Positions 50,546 to 58,329 of a DNA stretch of 64,000 nt are shown one piece after another. How positions within the stretch are numbered: the first letter of the stretch is position 1; each line of letters starts with the position of its first letter. Source of the stretch: Haloprofundus halophilus (GTDB lineage: Archaea > Halobacteriota > Halobacteria > Halobacteriales > Haloferacaceae); the NCBI RefSeq assembly GCF_003439925.1, contig NZ_QQRR01000001.1:744001-808000 (forward strand), given 5' to 3'. The position numbers and the translations under genes were made by a program. Under the pieces are notes generated by a model. The model saw only the letters and a list, made by a program, of their open reading frames with translations, had not been told where the DNA came from and made no database searches.

Positions 50546-51193
50546 TGCGACGAACCCCGTGCAGAGCGAAGCGAACCGCGAGCGACTCGAATCGGTGCCG
50601 AGCGACGCACCGACCGCGCCCCCGGGTCCGCGCACCGGTTTGCGTCTGTCCACGGTATCGCGTCTCTGTCCGCCGAACATCCTCCGGTGAGTCCTCTGTT
50701 TAGCCAAGTTTCGTCGCGGACGTCGTGGCCGACAGATAGTGGCGACCGTCGAAAGAAGTCTGTCCGTGTGCCTACTACGGGGCAGACCCCTTTCTCGGAG
50801 TCGCCACTTATGAGACCATGCCCGGAGTATAAGCACTTATCGAATAACCTATAGTTTGAGCGGTGATTCGGTCCGGGCAGCATGTCTTCCCGAGGCCGAA
50901 GCCGCTCGAACCACTCTCGGGTCTCGCCACCGAGCGAATCGGCGCTCACGAGGTTCGCTCACGAGGTCTGCGTACGTGACTGACGCTCGCCGAAAGCGCC
51001 CGTCTTCCAAACGACCCAGAGACACTCGCTTCGTTTCCCCGTAGACGGTCGGGTTCGGTGAGACACGAAAGGGTTCGACACCGAAAACGTCCGGTCGGGC
51101 GATGGTCCCCCTTTCGACCCGGCTCCGACCGGTGTGCTCGTCGCTAACGTGACCACCAGATAATTTATTACAACTTACGTATTACAATCTTAT
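50541..51193. other. Long non-coding stretch between tRNA-Thr and the HalOD1 gene
   Basis: About 650 nt without a gene I can defend. The longest minus-strand frame here is translated from the antisense of the tRNA and is not credible. Contents: the nested stem-loop 50738-50808, an AT-rich patch at about 50829-50860 with several promoter-like TATA words, and the AT-rich promoter of the HalOD1 gene (about 51160-51192). Confidence 0.6.
50738..50808. ncRNA. Nested stem-loop, candidate structured RNA
   Basis: Three coaxial helices can form: 9 bp AGTGGCGAC/GTCGCCACT (50738-50746 with 50800-50808), 5 bp GAAAG/CTTTC (50751-50755 with 50790-50794) and 8 bp GTCTGTCC/GGGCAGAC-type (50758-50765 with 50780-50787, one G-U pair), closing a 14-nt loop. 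All pairs are strictly nested over 71 nt of non-coding DNA. Strand and function are unknown; a riboregulator, a processed small RNA or a DNA element are all possible. Confidence 0.5.
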
Positions 51194-51544
51194 GTGCCTA
51201 CTACGGGTAAAATTCCACAACAGATTACGTCGCCCGGCATCAGCGTCCCGACGTACGCGATAGATATCACGGAAGCGATGGCCGGCGAGGACGTCTCCAC
51301 GGCGATCATCATGTCGATCGCGGCCATCGAAGGACGCGACCCGCTGGACCTCGATCCGATGTTCGACGACATCGAGACCGATTCGCTGAACACGCTGTTC
51401 AACTCCCCGTCGAACGATCTCCACGTCCAGTTCACCACGAACGGATGGAACGTGCAGCTTCACGGCTCGGGCGAGGCCATTTTCGAGCGCCAGATCTCTC
51501 TGTCCGAGGCTTCCGGGCCGAACTCCGAGAAATCGACCGCGTAG
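51194..51544 (+). CDS. HalOD1 (halobacterial output domain 1) protein
   Basis: 116 residues from GTG 51194 (MPTTGKIPQQ). The HalOD1 pattern is DVSTAIIMSIAAIEGRDPLDLDPMFDDIETDSLNTLF (about 33-70) followed by VQFTTNGWNVQLHGSGEAIF. The domain is common in haloarchaeal signalling, alone or behind receiver domains, but its output is unknown. TATA-like AATTTATTAC about 30 nt upstream supports a leaderless start. Ends with a charged tail. Confidence 0.75.
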   Translation: MPTTGKIPQQITSPGISVPTYAIDITEAMAGEDVSTAIIMSIAAIEGRDPLDLDPMFDDIETDSLNTLFNSPSNDLHVQFTTNGWNVQLHGSGEAIFERQISLSEASGPNSEKSTA

Positions 51545-51603
51545 CGACACCGCTGACGAACTCGTTCTGCTACTCGGACGAGTAGCTCTCGGCTCGAAAA
51601 CGC

Positions 51604-51801
51604 TCACTCGGGCGGCTTCCGTTGGGGCTCGCGGTCTGTCCGTCTGGCGGCGACTAACCGCCGAAGCCACTCGATCTGTTCGTCGCTGATTCCGTCTTCG
51701 ACCGCGGTCTGTGGCGGGTTTCCGAGTTTGAGCTCTTTACTCGGTCGTCGGGGATGGTTTTTTGTGCGGCTCGGCTCCCGGTGAGGCGTAGTCGCCGTCA
51801 T
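51604..51801 (-). CDS. Small basic protein, unknown
   Basis: 65 residues, basic and proline-rich at both ends, with one probable helix DEQIEWLRRLVAARR in the middle. The ATG at 51801 is preceded by an AT-rich promoter (TATA-like on the minus strand around 51822-51832) inside a large palindrome. Convergent with the HalOD1 gene. No family recognised. Confidence 0.5.
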   Translation of the reverse strand: MTATTPHREPSRTKNHPRRPSKELKLGNPPQTAVEDGISDEQIEWLRRLVAARRTDREPQRKPPE

Positions 51802-51807
51802 GCGTGG

Positions 51808-51849
51808 TTTTTTCCTACTTAGCGAAAATAAATCTTACTTAGGAAAAAA
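51808..51849 (-). promoter_or_regulatory. Promoter inside a 10+10 bp inverted repeat (operator)
   Basis: TTTTTTCCTA at 51808-51817 and TAGGAAAAAA at 51840-51849 are perfect inverted repeats separated by 22 bp that contain the AT-rich, TATA-like AAAATAAAT and two copies of the word (C)TTACTTAG / CTACTTAG. The outer edge is 7 nt from the ATG. Symmetric sequence around a TATA box is what a dimeric repressor or activator would bind. Confidence 0.5.
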
Positions 51850-52073
51850 TTGACGAGTGCTTAGCACCGCTCCGTACACCGCTGACACGCGACGCCCCAC
51901 GAGCGACGAACTCGCCGCTCGGGACGGAGGACGGTCCGGGAACTGCCGTGACAGTCGACCGTTCGCGGACCGACGCGGCTCTGAGACGTTCGCTTCGGTA
52001 CGCACCGTTCGGACGAGGGTGCGCTGTACCAGCTATCGGGGGGTTGCGAGGCGCGGGTTCGCAGCCGGAGTCG

Positions 52074-52490
52074 TCAGGGCCACCCGGCCGGGAGTTCCTC
52101 TCGGTGTTCGTCGAGGAGTTCGAGCAGCGGTGTCGCCTCCTCGAGCAACGGACCGCGTCGTATCGTCGCGCGTTCTTGGTCCCAGTCGACGAACCCCGCT
52201 TCGTTGAGCTGCGGCAGGTGAACGTGGTAGAGGTTCTCGGGGGCGACGCCCGCCTCGGCCAGTTCGGCGGCGAACCGTTCCAGTTCGACGGCCTCGTCGG
52301 CGCCGTACTCCCGCGCTAGAAAAACGAGGATGCGTCGACGCGACTGGTGGCTCAACGTACGAAAGAGACAGTCGAGTGTCGTAGCGCTCCAGTCGTGTTC
52401 GGTCACCGACTGACGCCCCCGGACCGTCTCCTGTAGCTTTGCGAGAATACCATCCGTTCGAGAACTACTACGCTCGGAACAATCAACCAC
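52074..52490 (-). CDS. HTH protein with DUF7344-like domain
   Basis: 138 residues from GTG 52490 (MVDCSERSSSRTDGIL). The DUF7344 winged-helix pattern is LDCLFRTLSHQSRRRILVFLAREYGADEAVELERFAAEL then NLYHVHLPQLNEAGFVDWDQERATIRRGP. A TATA-like GATAAAAGTC on the minus strand at about 52508-52518 supports this GTG. Likely DNA-binding regulator; target unknown. The 272-nt gap to 51802 holds the palindromic promoter and otherwise nothing. Confidence 0.78.
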   Translation of the reverse strand: MVDCSERSSSRTDGILAKLQETVRGRQSVTEHDWSATTLDCLFRTLSHQSRRRILVFLAREYGADEAVELERFAAELAEAGVAPENLYHVHLPQLNEAGFVDWDQERATIRRGPLLEEATPLLELLDEHREELPAGWP

Positions 52491-52604
52491 TACCTACATT
52501 GGTACAGGACTTTTATCGCTCTCCACGTCTGCCCGACCGAACTTTCGTTCTCGGACCCCTCAAAATCTCGTTTCCGGGCGTCTCGACCGTCTACCCGTTC
52601 GCTC

Positions 52605-52684
52605 CGTCCCTCCGAACTTCGTCCCTCCGAACTTCGACCCTCCCCGAACTTCGACGTCTCGACCCTTCGACCCTTCGACGTTCG
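52605..52684. repeat. Short imperfect repeats upstream of dphB
   Basis: TCCCTCCGAACTTCG occurs twice in tandem and a third, diverged copy (CCCTCCCCGAACTTCG) follows; then GACCCTTC-type words are repeated at 52661-52680. Non-coding, between the DUF7344 start and dphB start. Confidence 0.5.
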
Positions 52685-52755
52685 TTTGTCGGCCAGCCGC
52701 GCGCCGCGCCGATGCAGACGGTTTATGCGGGCGTGTCGCCGACTCCGACCACACG

Positions 52756-53562
52756 ATGCTCACGTTCATCGGACTCGGTCTCTACGACGAGCGGTCGATA
52801 ACCGTCGAGGGTCGGGAGGCGCTTCGGAGCGCCGACCGCGCCTTCGCGGAGTTCTACACCAGCAAACTCATCGGGACGACGGTCGAGGCGCTCGCCGACC
52901 ACCACGGCGTCGACATCGACGTCAGAGACCGCGCGGGGGTCGAGCGGGATGCGGACGAGATTCTCGACGCCGCCGAAGACGGCGACGCCGCGTTTCTCAC
53001 CGCCGGGGACACGATGATATCGACGACGCACGTCGACCTGCGCCTCCGGGCCCACGAGCGCGGCATCGAGACGAACGTCGTCCACGGCGTCACCGCACAG
53101 TCGGCGGCGAGCGGACTCACCGGCCTGCAGAACTACAGGTTCGGAAAGGCGACGACGCTCCCGTTCCCGTACGCCCACGGTGCCGACGGAACCCCCCAGA
53201 GCGTCGTCGACACCGTCGAGGACAACCGCGAGCGCGGCCTCCACACGCTCGTCTACCTCGACATCAAGGTCGGCTACGAGCGCGCGGGCGTTGACGCCGA
53301 CGACGAGTACATGACCGCCGACTTCGCGGCGGGCGAGTTCGCCCGCGACTGGGACGGCGACGCGCTGGGTGTCGTTGTCGCCCGCGCGGGCAGTCCGGAA
53401 CCGGTCGTCGCCGCCGACCGACTCTCGGCGCTCGCCGAGCGCGAGTTCGGCGACCCGCTGCACATGCTCGTCATCCCCGCGTCGCTGCACGACCTGGAGG
53501 CGGAGGCGCTCTCGGCGTTCGGCGGTGCGCCCGCCGAGGTCGTCGACGAGAACACCGTGTAG
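52756..53562 (+). CDS. dphB: Diphthine synthase
   Basis: 268 residues. MLTFIGLGLYDERSITVEG is the diphthine synthase signature; SAM-binding GDTMISTTHVDL (about 84-95), VHGVTAQSAASGLTGLQNYRFGKATTLPF (about 114-142) and the C-terminal HDLEAEAL follow. Trimethylates the modified His of EF-2 in diphthamide synthesis; the last step enzyme dph6 is at 14260. Convergent with artA, 36 nt apart. Confidence 0.92.
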   Translation: MLTFIGLGLYDERSITVEGREALRSADRAFAEFYTSKLIGTTVEALADHHGVDIDVRDRAGVERDADEILDAAEDGDAAFLTAGDTMISTTHVDLRLRAHERGIETNVVHGVTAQSAASGLTGLQNYRFGKATTLPFPYAHGADGTPQSVVDTVEDNRERGLHTLVYLDIKVGYERAGVDADDEYMTADFAAGEFARDWDGDALGVVVARAGSPEPVVAADRLSALAEREFGDPLHMLVIPASLHDLEAEALSAFGGAPAEVVDENTV

Positions 53563-53598
53563 CGCAGGAGCCGACGAGAAACCAGCGAGGTGACGGTG

Positions 53599-54609
53599 TT
53601 AGTCGTCGCCGTTGCCGCTCTGTTCTATCTCAGCACCGCTCTCGACGCCGACGCGTCCGCCGTCGGGGCGCGCCTGTCCGCGACCACCTGCTTGCTGGAC
53701 GTCGAGCGCGCTGTGGAGGTCGTACTCCTCGCGGGTCAACATGTACAGCACGTCCTCGATGACGGTGAGCAGTTCGGGCAGTTCGCGGACGACGAGGTAG
53801 GTGATGCCCATGAGCGCGACGACGGCGAGCAGTTGGCTGATGACGCGGTCCGAGAGGAAAAAGGACACCATGTAGGGGTCCGAGGAGCCGAACAAAAACA
53901 GCACCTCGTCGACGAACCACTGCATGTACTGCTTGCCGAAGACGATGCCGATGAACGTCGTCCGAAGCAAGTTCAGCGCGTAGATGATGGGGATGGCGAT
54001 GGCGAGCGCGCGGAGTTTCCGACCCAGCGGCGCGCGGACCGCGGCGATGAGCCCCGCGAAGATGGCCATGCTCCCGATGCCGGTGCAGGCGAGGACGACC
54101 GAGAAGACGAGACTGTGGCCGTCGGTGTGGACGAACCTGAACGTGTTGTCGTAGCCCTCCGGACCGACGATGGGCGTCGGGTCGTAGCCGAGCAGGTTGA
54201 TAAGGTCGCCGGTCTGGGACGCGACGACCTCGACCAACACCTCTCGGGGCGAGGGGATGGTCGTCGCGCCGACCGTTATCGCGGGGATCGTCTCGAACGG
54301 GAGGTAGACGATGCCCATCACGGCGACGGCGCGCGAGAGCACGAACAGAGTGTCGCGGCCGCGGTACAGCAACAGCCCCGCGTAGAGGCTGAGCGGGACC
54401 GCCGCGAGGCTGAGGACGCCCTCGATGTAGGATTTGTGCTCGAAGGCGAAGTGCGGGAACAGGTTGAGCCAGAAGAGCGCGAAAGCGACCCACGCGCTCA
54501 CCATCACGTACCGAGCGACGCGCCGATTCGAGCGTTCGAACAGCGCACCGCCGGCGAACAACGCGATGGCGACCCACGCGAGCGGGTCGGAGGGGACGAC
54601 GCCGGGCAT
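53599..54609 (-). CDS. artA: Archaeosortase A
   Basis: 336 residues, about eight helices. The catalytic triad is visible as Cys175 (VVLACTGIGS), Arg216 (LNLLRTTFIG) and Arg255 (FLSDRVISQ). Their spacing (41 and 39 residues) equals that reported for Haloferax ArtA (Cys173, Arg214, Arg253, from memory). Cuts PGF-CTERM proteins and attaches them to membrane lipid. Two of its substrates are in this window: BtuF and the S-layer glycoprotein whose gene ends just 201 nt upstream of artA. Confidence 0.92.
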   Translation of the reverse strand: MPGVVPSDPLAWVAIALFAGGALFERSNRRVARYVMVSAWVAFALFWLNLFPHFAFEHKSYIEGVLSLAAVPLSLYAGLLLYRGRDTLFVLSRAVAVMGIVYLPFETIPAITVGATTIPSPREVLVEVVASQTGDLINLLGYDPTPIVGPEGYDNTFRFVHTDGHSLVFSVVLACTGIGSMAIFAGLIAAVRAPLGRKLRALAIAIPIIYALNLLRTTFIGIVFGKQYMQWFVDEVLFLFGSSDPYMVSFFLSDRVISQLLAVVALMGITYLVVRELPELLTVIEDVLYMLTREEYDLHSALDVQQAGGRGQARPDGGRVGVESGAEIEQSGNGDD

Positions 54610-54792
54610 ACCGCTATGCTTCGCGTGCGGGGGTAAATCCCTTGTCGTCTGTTGTGGGGCGAGCGCACGAGCGGTCAGGAGAATCGACTGTCTCGAACGC
54701 CGACCGACGTCGCTGTCGCTCGTCGGTGTGAGTTCGATAAAGGAAGTAGGGCCGGGAACGGTCCCGGTGGTTCTGCGTTAGCGCTCGAAAGC

Positions 54793-54808
54793 AGACTCGT
54801 CAGAGTCT
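54793..54808 (-). terminator. Hairpin after the S-layer gene
   Basis: AGACTC (54793-54798) pairs with GAGTCT (54803-54808) over a 4-nt loop, 2 nt after the S-layer stop codon at 54811. On the minus strand it is followed by GCTTTCGAG. A second GC hairpin CCGGGA/GTCCCGG lies about 40 nt further. Consistent with terminating a very strong transcript before artA. Confidence 0.45.
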
Positions 54809-54810
54809 AC

Positions 54811-56970
54811 TTAGTTGTCGCGGCGGACCGCGAGGAGCGCAGCGGCGATGAGCGCGACGAGAGCGACGATGACACCGAAGCCGGGCGTGTCCGTTTCGGT
54901 CTCGCCGTCACCGTTGCCACCATCGGTGGTTTCCTCGGTGGTTTCCTCAGGAGTGTCCTCGGTGGTCTCCGTAGGCTCATCCGTGGTGGTTTCCGTGGTG
55001 GTGTTGTTCGTCTCGGTGGTGGTGACGTTACCGTCGTCGCCACCGCTCGTGCCGTTCACGATGACTGCCGAGTACTCAGTGTCGCCCTCGAAGCCAGAGC
55101 CAGTCTGGTCGTTGAGCGACAGCGTGAAGTTCGTACCTGCTTCGAGGTCAGCGAAGTCGAAGGAGGCGTTGAACGTTCCGTTCTGACTGACAGTCACGGT
55201 CTGCGTTTCGACGAACGTGTTGGTTGCACCGGACTCACTCTGCGCGCGGACGCGAATCTCGGAGCCAGGCGCGATCGAGGATTCGCCCTCAACCGAACCG
55301 TTCTCGGAGGCAGCAACCTCAACGACATCGTCGTCGTTAGTCTCGAGGGAAGCCTCGCGGTCAACGACCTCGAAGGTCGAACCAACAGTGACGTCGTCAT
55401 CTTCGACAAGGTCACCGCTCGCAGTCATCGAGACGTTGAATTCTTTACCACTGTCGAACGCAACAGTGTCACCGTTCGGACGTTCGAGCTCTTCAGAGTC
55501 CGTGTCAACAACAACGAAGAGGTTGTTGTTCTCATCGTCGAGAACAACGTTCTCTGCAGTTAGTTCAGTCGATGCAGCCTCACGGTTCGCACCGGGGTTC
55601 ATCTCCTCAACGGTGAGGGTAAGGTCGCTTGCGTCGTCACGTTCAAGAGCGCCGAAGAAGCCGGAGCCCTGAATCTGGACGACAGCGATGTCGCCCTCAG
55701 CAACGGTGCTGTCCTGCGTGATTTCGCCATCCTCGATCGCTTCGAGGACATCCTCACGCGAAGTATCGCTGTCAACAGCACCAGCGGGTGCAGTCCATGA
55801 CTGAGCATCCTGAATGGAGCTCTCCGTCACAGCAAGCGTGCTGACGTCCGTCGAGTCAATTTCGCTGTCGTCAGCGAAACCAGACGGACCAACTTCGATG
55901 TCGTAGTTAGCTGCGTCGAGGACGCCGGAGACACCGATGTTGCTCGCGTTGTCGAAGGCCGTTACGGACGAGTCCTCGTCGCCCGAAAGACCGTAGTTGT
56001 TCGCTTCAGTCGGGTTGTACGTGTTGATGGTGACGTTCGCGACTCCGTCCTCGTCTTCGTCGTTGACGGTAGCGTTGACAACGTAGCCGTCGTCGTTGCT
56101 ACCGATGAGGATGTCGGCTTCCGTCGTGTCTTCCATCTCAACCTGGAAGGTCGTAGTGTCTCCAGATTCGACGTTCACGCTATTCGGGAGCGAGACAGCC
56201 TGGTCAACTTCCTCAACATCGATTGACGTGGAGTCCTCTGCGGTCGTGTCCGCAACAGAGAATGTGAAGTTGTACTGGCCAGGGCTGACATCGGAGAAGT
56301 CAGCCGTATAGTCGCCGCCCTTGTTGAAGTTCTCAAGGACAACATCACCGTCGTCAGTCTCTCCAATCTGGAAATCCTCTGCACCAGGATTGTCGGCCAC
56401 GTTATCCTCGAAAAGGGCTTCGATTTCATCGTTGCTCAGGTCCTCTGCTTCGACGACAAGGTCGAACTCGGAGCGAACGGCGGAGTCAACGTTGAGTGTC
56501 GTATCGCCGCCCTGGTTAACTGTCTCGTCCTCGAAGGACGCAGAGATGTCCTGCTCCGTAATGTCGAAGGAGCCACTGTTCGGGTCCGATGCATCACTAG
56601 TTCCGGACTCAGTCACGGAGAGTGCCGTATTCCGGTCGTTAGCCTCAACAAGGGCGTACGAACCAGAACCGAGGGAACTGGTGTCAATGATGGCCGAGCC
56701 GTCAGCGTCCGTAGTGAACGAGTAGACGGTCGTACCAAGACTATTGTCTTCGACAGTACGAATCTGGTAATCAGCTTCGGTCGATGCGCCGGTCTCTACA
56801 TAGAGCTCCTGACCCTGATAGAACAACGACCCTGAGGTAAGGGTGTCGTCAGCGTCAGCAGCGTTAGCCGCAGCAGCCGTACCTGCAAACGCGACGGTGC
56901 CCGCGAAAACGGAGAACACCATCAGCGCAGCAAGGAACACTGCACGGAACTTCTGTGTTGTTTGTGTCAT
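54811..56970 (-). CDS. csg: S-layer glycoprotein, PGF-CTERM anchored
   Basis: 719 residues. Sec signal peptide about 1-34 (ends AGTAAAA). The body is Asp/Glu/Ser/Thr-rich, nearly without Lys, with repeated immunoglobulin-like beta segments and many N-glycosylation sequons (for example NVS, NGT, NFT). A Thr/Glu-rich stretch of about 50 residues (about 640-690) is the usual O-glycosylated spacer, followed by the PGF motif at 696-698, a hydrophobic helix and RRDN. Base composition is less GC-rich than the neighbours, as expected for a highly expressed surface protein. Likely the main cell-wall protein. Processed by ArtA, encoded next door. Confidence 0.88.
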   Translation of the reverse strand: MTQTTQKFRAVFLAALMVFSVFAGTVAFAGTAAAANAADADDTLTSGSLFYQGQELYVETGASTEADYQIRTVEDNSLGTTVYSFTTDADGSAIIDTSSLGSGSYALVEANDRNTALSVTESGTSDASDPNSGSFDITEQDISASFEDETVNQGGDTTLNVDSAVRSEFDLVVEAEDLSNDEIEALFEDNVADNPGAEDFQIGETDDGDVVLENFNKGGDYTADFSDVSPGQYNFTFSVADTTAEDSTSIDVEEVDQAVSLPNSVNVESGDTTTFQVEMEDTTEADILIGSNDDGYVVNATVNDEDEDGVANVTINTYNPTEANNYGLSGDEDSSVTAFDNASNIGVSGVLDAANYDIEVGPSGFADDSEIDSTDVSTLAVTESSIQDAQSWTAPAGAVDSDTSREDVLEAIEDGEITQDSTVAEGDIAVVQIQGSGFFGALERDDASDLTLTVEEMNPGANREAASTELTAENVVLDDENNNLFVVVDTDSEELERPNGDTVAFDSGKEFNVSMTASGDLVEDDDVTVGSTFEVVDREASLETNDDDVVEVAASENGSVEGESSIAPGSEIRVRAQSESGATNTFVETQTVTVSQNGTFNASFDFADLEAGTNFTLSLNDQTGSGFEGDTEYSAVIVNGTSGGDDGNVTTTETNNTTTETTTDEPTETTEDTPEETTEETTDGGNGDGETETDTPGFGVIVALVALIAAALLAVRRDN

Positions 56971-57531
56971 GGTTTTGTGCTGTTGTCGGCAACACCTACT
57001 TTCGCCCGTGCCTGGATACCGAAACGCCCAGCGGAGTGCCGGACTTGGCGGGGGATACTCGTCGATGCTACCATGGGTAGGGGTACGCTCAAAACCTTAG
57101 CCTCTCATTATAAATGCTTTGTGGTAAATCGGGGGATTTGTCATCCAGTGACACGACCGAATTCGAGGGACAGAAGCGTTCTCCTGCTGATACGGGGTTA
57201 AGTATTTTGTGTCTGACTACTCCAGTCGCTGATAACTGAAATCCGAGGTTTTACCGACTGACGTTCGGAAATCAAGCGTTTTCGACTTCGGTGGTGAAAC
57301 CCGACGAGCGGACTCTCCTGTCGCTAAAAATAGCCAGTAGAACTAAATTTCACTCTCAGGCAGAGGTCGATTCAGCACGAAGGGACATTCGGGGTTCGCC
57401 TCGTTCGCGTATGATTCACGGGGGAGTGGGGCCGTCTTCCAACGCCGAAACTGTCCGTTGCGAGCGACTGCTCGGTCAGTACCGCGAAAACTTGGAGAAC
57501 GGGCGTTCGGTCGTCCGCGTGAGCGTCGGGA
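56971..57531. other. Leader and intergenic region upstream of the S-layer gene
   Basis: 560 nt with no gene. The minus-strand part 56971-57085 would be a leader of about 115 nt between TATA box and start codon. Beyond the promoter, 57120-57400 is AT-richer than average and may hold activator sites. A plus-strand frame at 57291-57608 has shadow-type composition and is not reported as a gene. Confidence 0.6.
57108..57115 (-). promoter_or_regulatory. Promoter of the S-layer gene
   Basis: On the minus strand ATTTATAATG-like sequence at about 57108-57117 is the strongest TATA box in the region. A start about 25 nt downstream gives a leader of about 115 nt, comparable to the long leader described for the Haloferax S-layer gene (from memory). 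Confidence 0.6.
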
Positions 57532-58329
57532 CTACGCCGGGAACAGCGAGTCGGCGTCGAAGTCGCGTTCGAGCACCTCTATCTCGTGGCCGTCAGGGTC
57601 CTTCGTGAACGCGTACTTGTCGTCGCACGAGGCGGGGTCGCGGTAGTCGTCGGCCTCGCGCTCCATCAGCGTCTCCCAGTACTCGGAGAGGTCGTCGGCG
57701 CGGACGGCGAGGTGTCCCCACGCGTCGCCCAACTCGTAGCTCCGGCCGTCGTAGTTGTAGGTGAGTTCGACGGCCATCGCTTCTTCCGCGCTTCCCTCGG
57801 GCTTCACGAAGTAGTTGGCGAAGGTGTCGGACTCCCAGCGGCCGGTGTGCTGGTACTCGAACTTCCGCGTCCAGAAGCCCAGCGCCTCGTCGGCGTCCTC
57901 GACGCGGATCATCGTGTGGTCGAGACTCCAGCGCGCGCCGAGGTCGGGGTCGCGCTTGACGATCTCGATCTCGTGGCCGTCGGGGTCCTTCACGAAGGCG
58001 TACCGACCGCCGCAGGACTCGGGGTCCCGGTAGTCCTCGACGCCGTTGTCCATCAGCTCCTGATACGCCTCCTCCAGTTCGCCCTCGGGCACGCGCACGG
58101 CGATGTGGCCCCACGCGTCGCCGACGTCGTACTCGTCGGTGTCGTGGTTCTCGGTCAGTTCGAGCATCGCACCCTCCTCGTGCATCTCCTCGGGCCCGAC
58201 GTAGACGTTGGTGAAGGTGTCGGCCTCCCAGCGGTCTTTCTCCTCGTAGTTCAGGTTCGTCTTGTACCACTCCAGCGACTCCTCCAGGTCGCCGACGCGA
58301 ATCATCGTGTGGTCGAGTACTCCGGACAT
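57532..58329 (-). CDS. Two-domain VOC (glyoxalase-like) protein
   Basis: 265 residues made of two homologous VOC domains (about 1-128 and 133-262). Each has the metal ligand set: His in LDHTMIRV, Glu in MLELTENH / MAVELTYNY, His in WGHIAVRV / WGHLAVRA and Glu in DGHEIEIV / DGHEIEVL. A fused lactoylglutathione-lyase-like protein is likely, but haloarchaea lack glutathione, so the thiol substrate may differ or it may be a dioxygenase-type relative. Both domains keep all four ligands, hence both sites may be active. Confidence 0.85.
   Translation of the reverse strand: MSGVLDHTMIRVGDLEESLEWYKTNLNYEEKDRWEADTFTNVYVGPEEMHEEGAMLELTENHDTDEYDVGDAWGHIAVRVPEGELEEAYQELMDNGVEDYRDPESCGGRYAFVKDPDGHEIEIVKRDPDLGARWSLDHTMIRVEDADEALGFWTRKFEYQHTGRWESDTFANYFVKPEGSAEEAMAVELTYNYDGRSYELGDAWGHLAVRADDLSEYWETLMEREADDYRDPASCDDKYAFTKDPDGHEIEVLERDFDADSLFPA

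Noticed and set aside
50479-50949. Long minus-strand open frame across the tRNA-Thr gene
   Set aside because: Its C-terminal part is the translation of the tRNA complement, a familiar artefact, and the rest has no family pattern or promoter.
51857-52319. Plus-strand frames antisense to the DUF7344-type gene
   Set aside because: Arg/Pro/Val-rich shadow composition; the opposite strand has a good HTH domain and promoter.
57291-57608. Plus-strand frame behind the S-layer promoter
   Set aside because: Overlaps the VOC gene end in antisense, Arg/Ser-rich, no family or TATA box.
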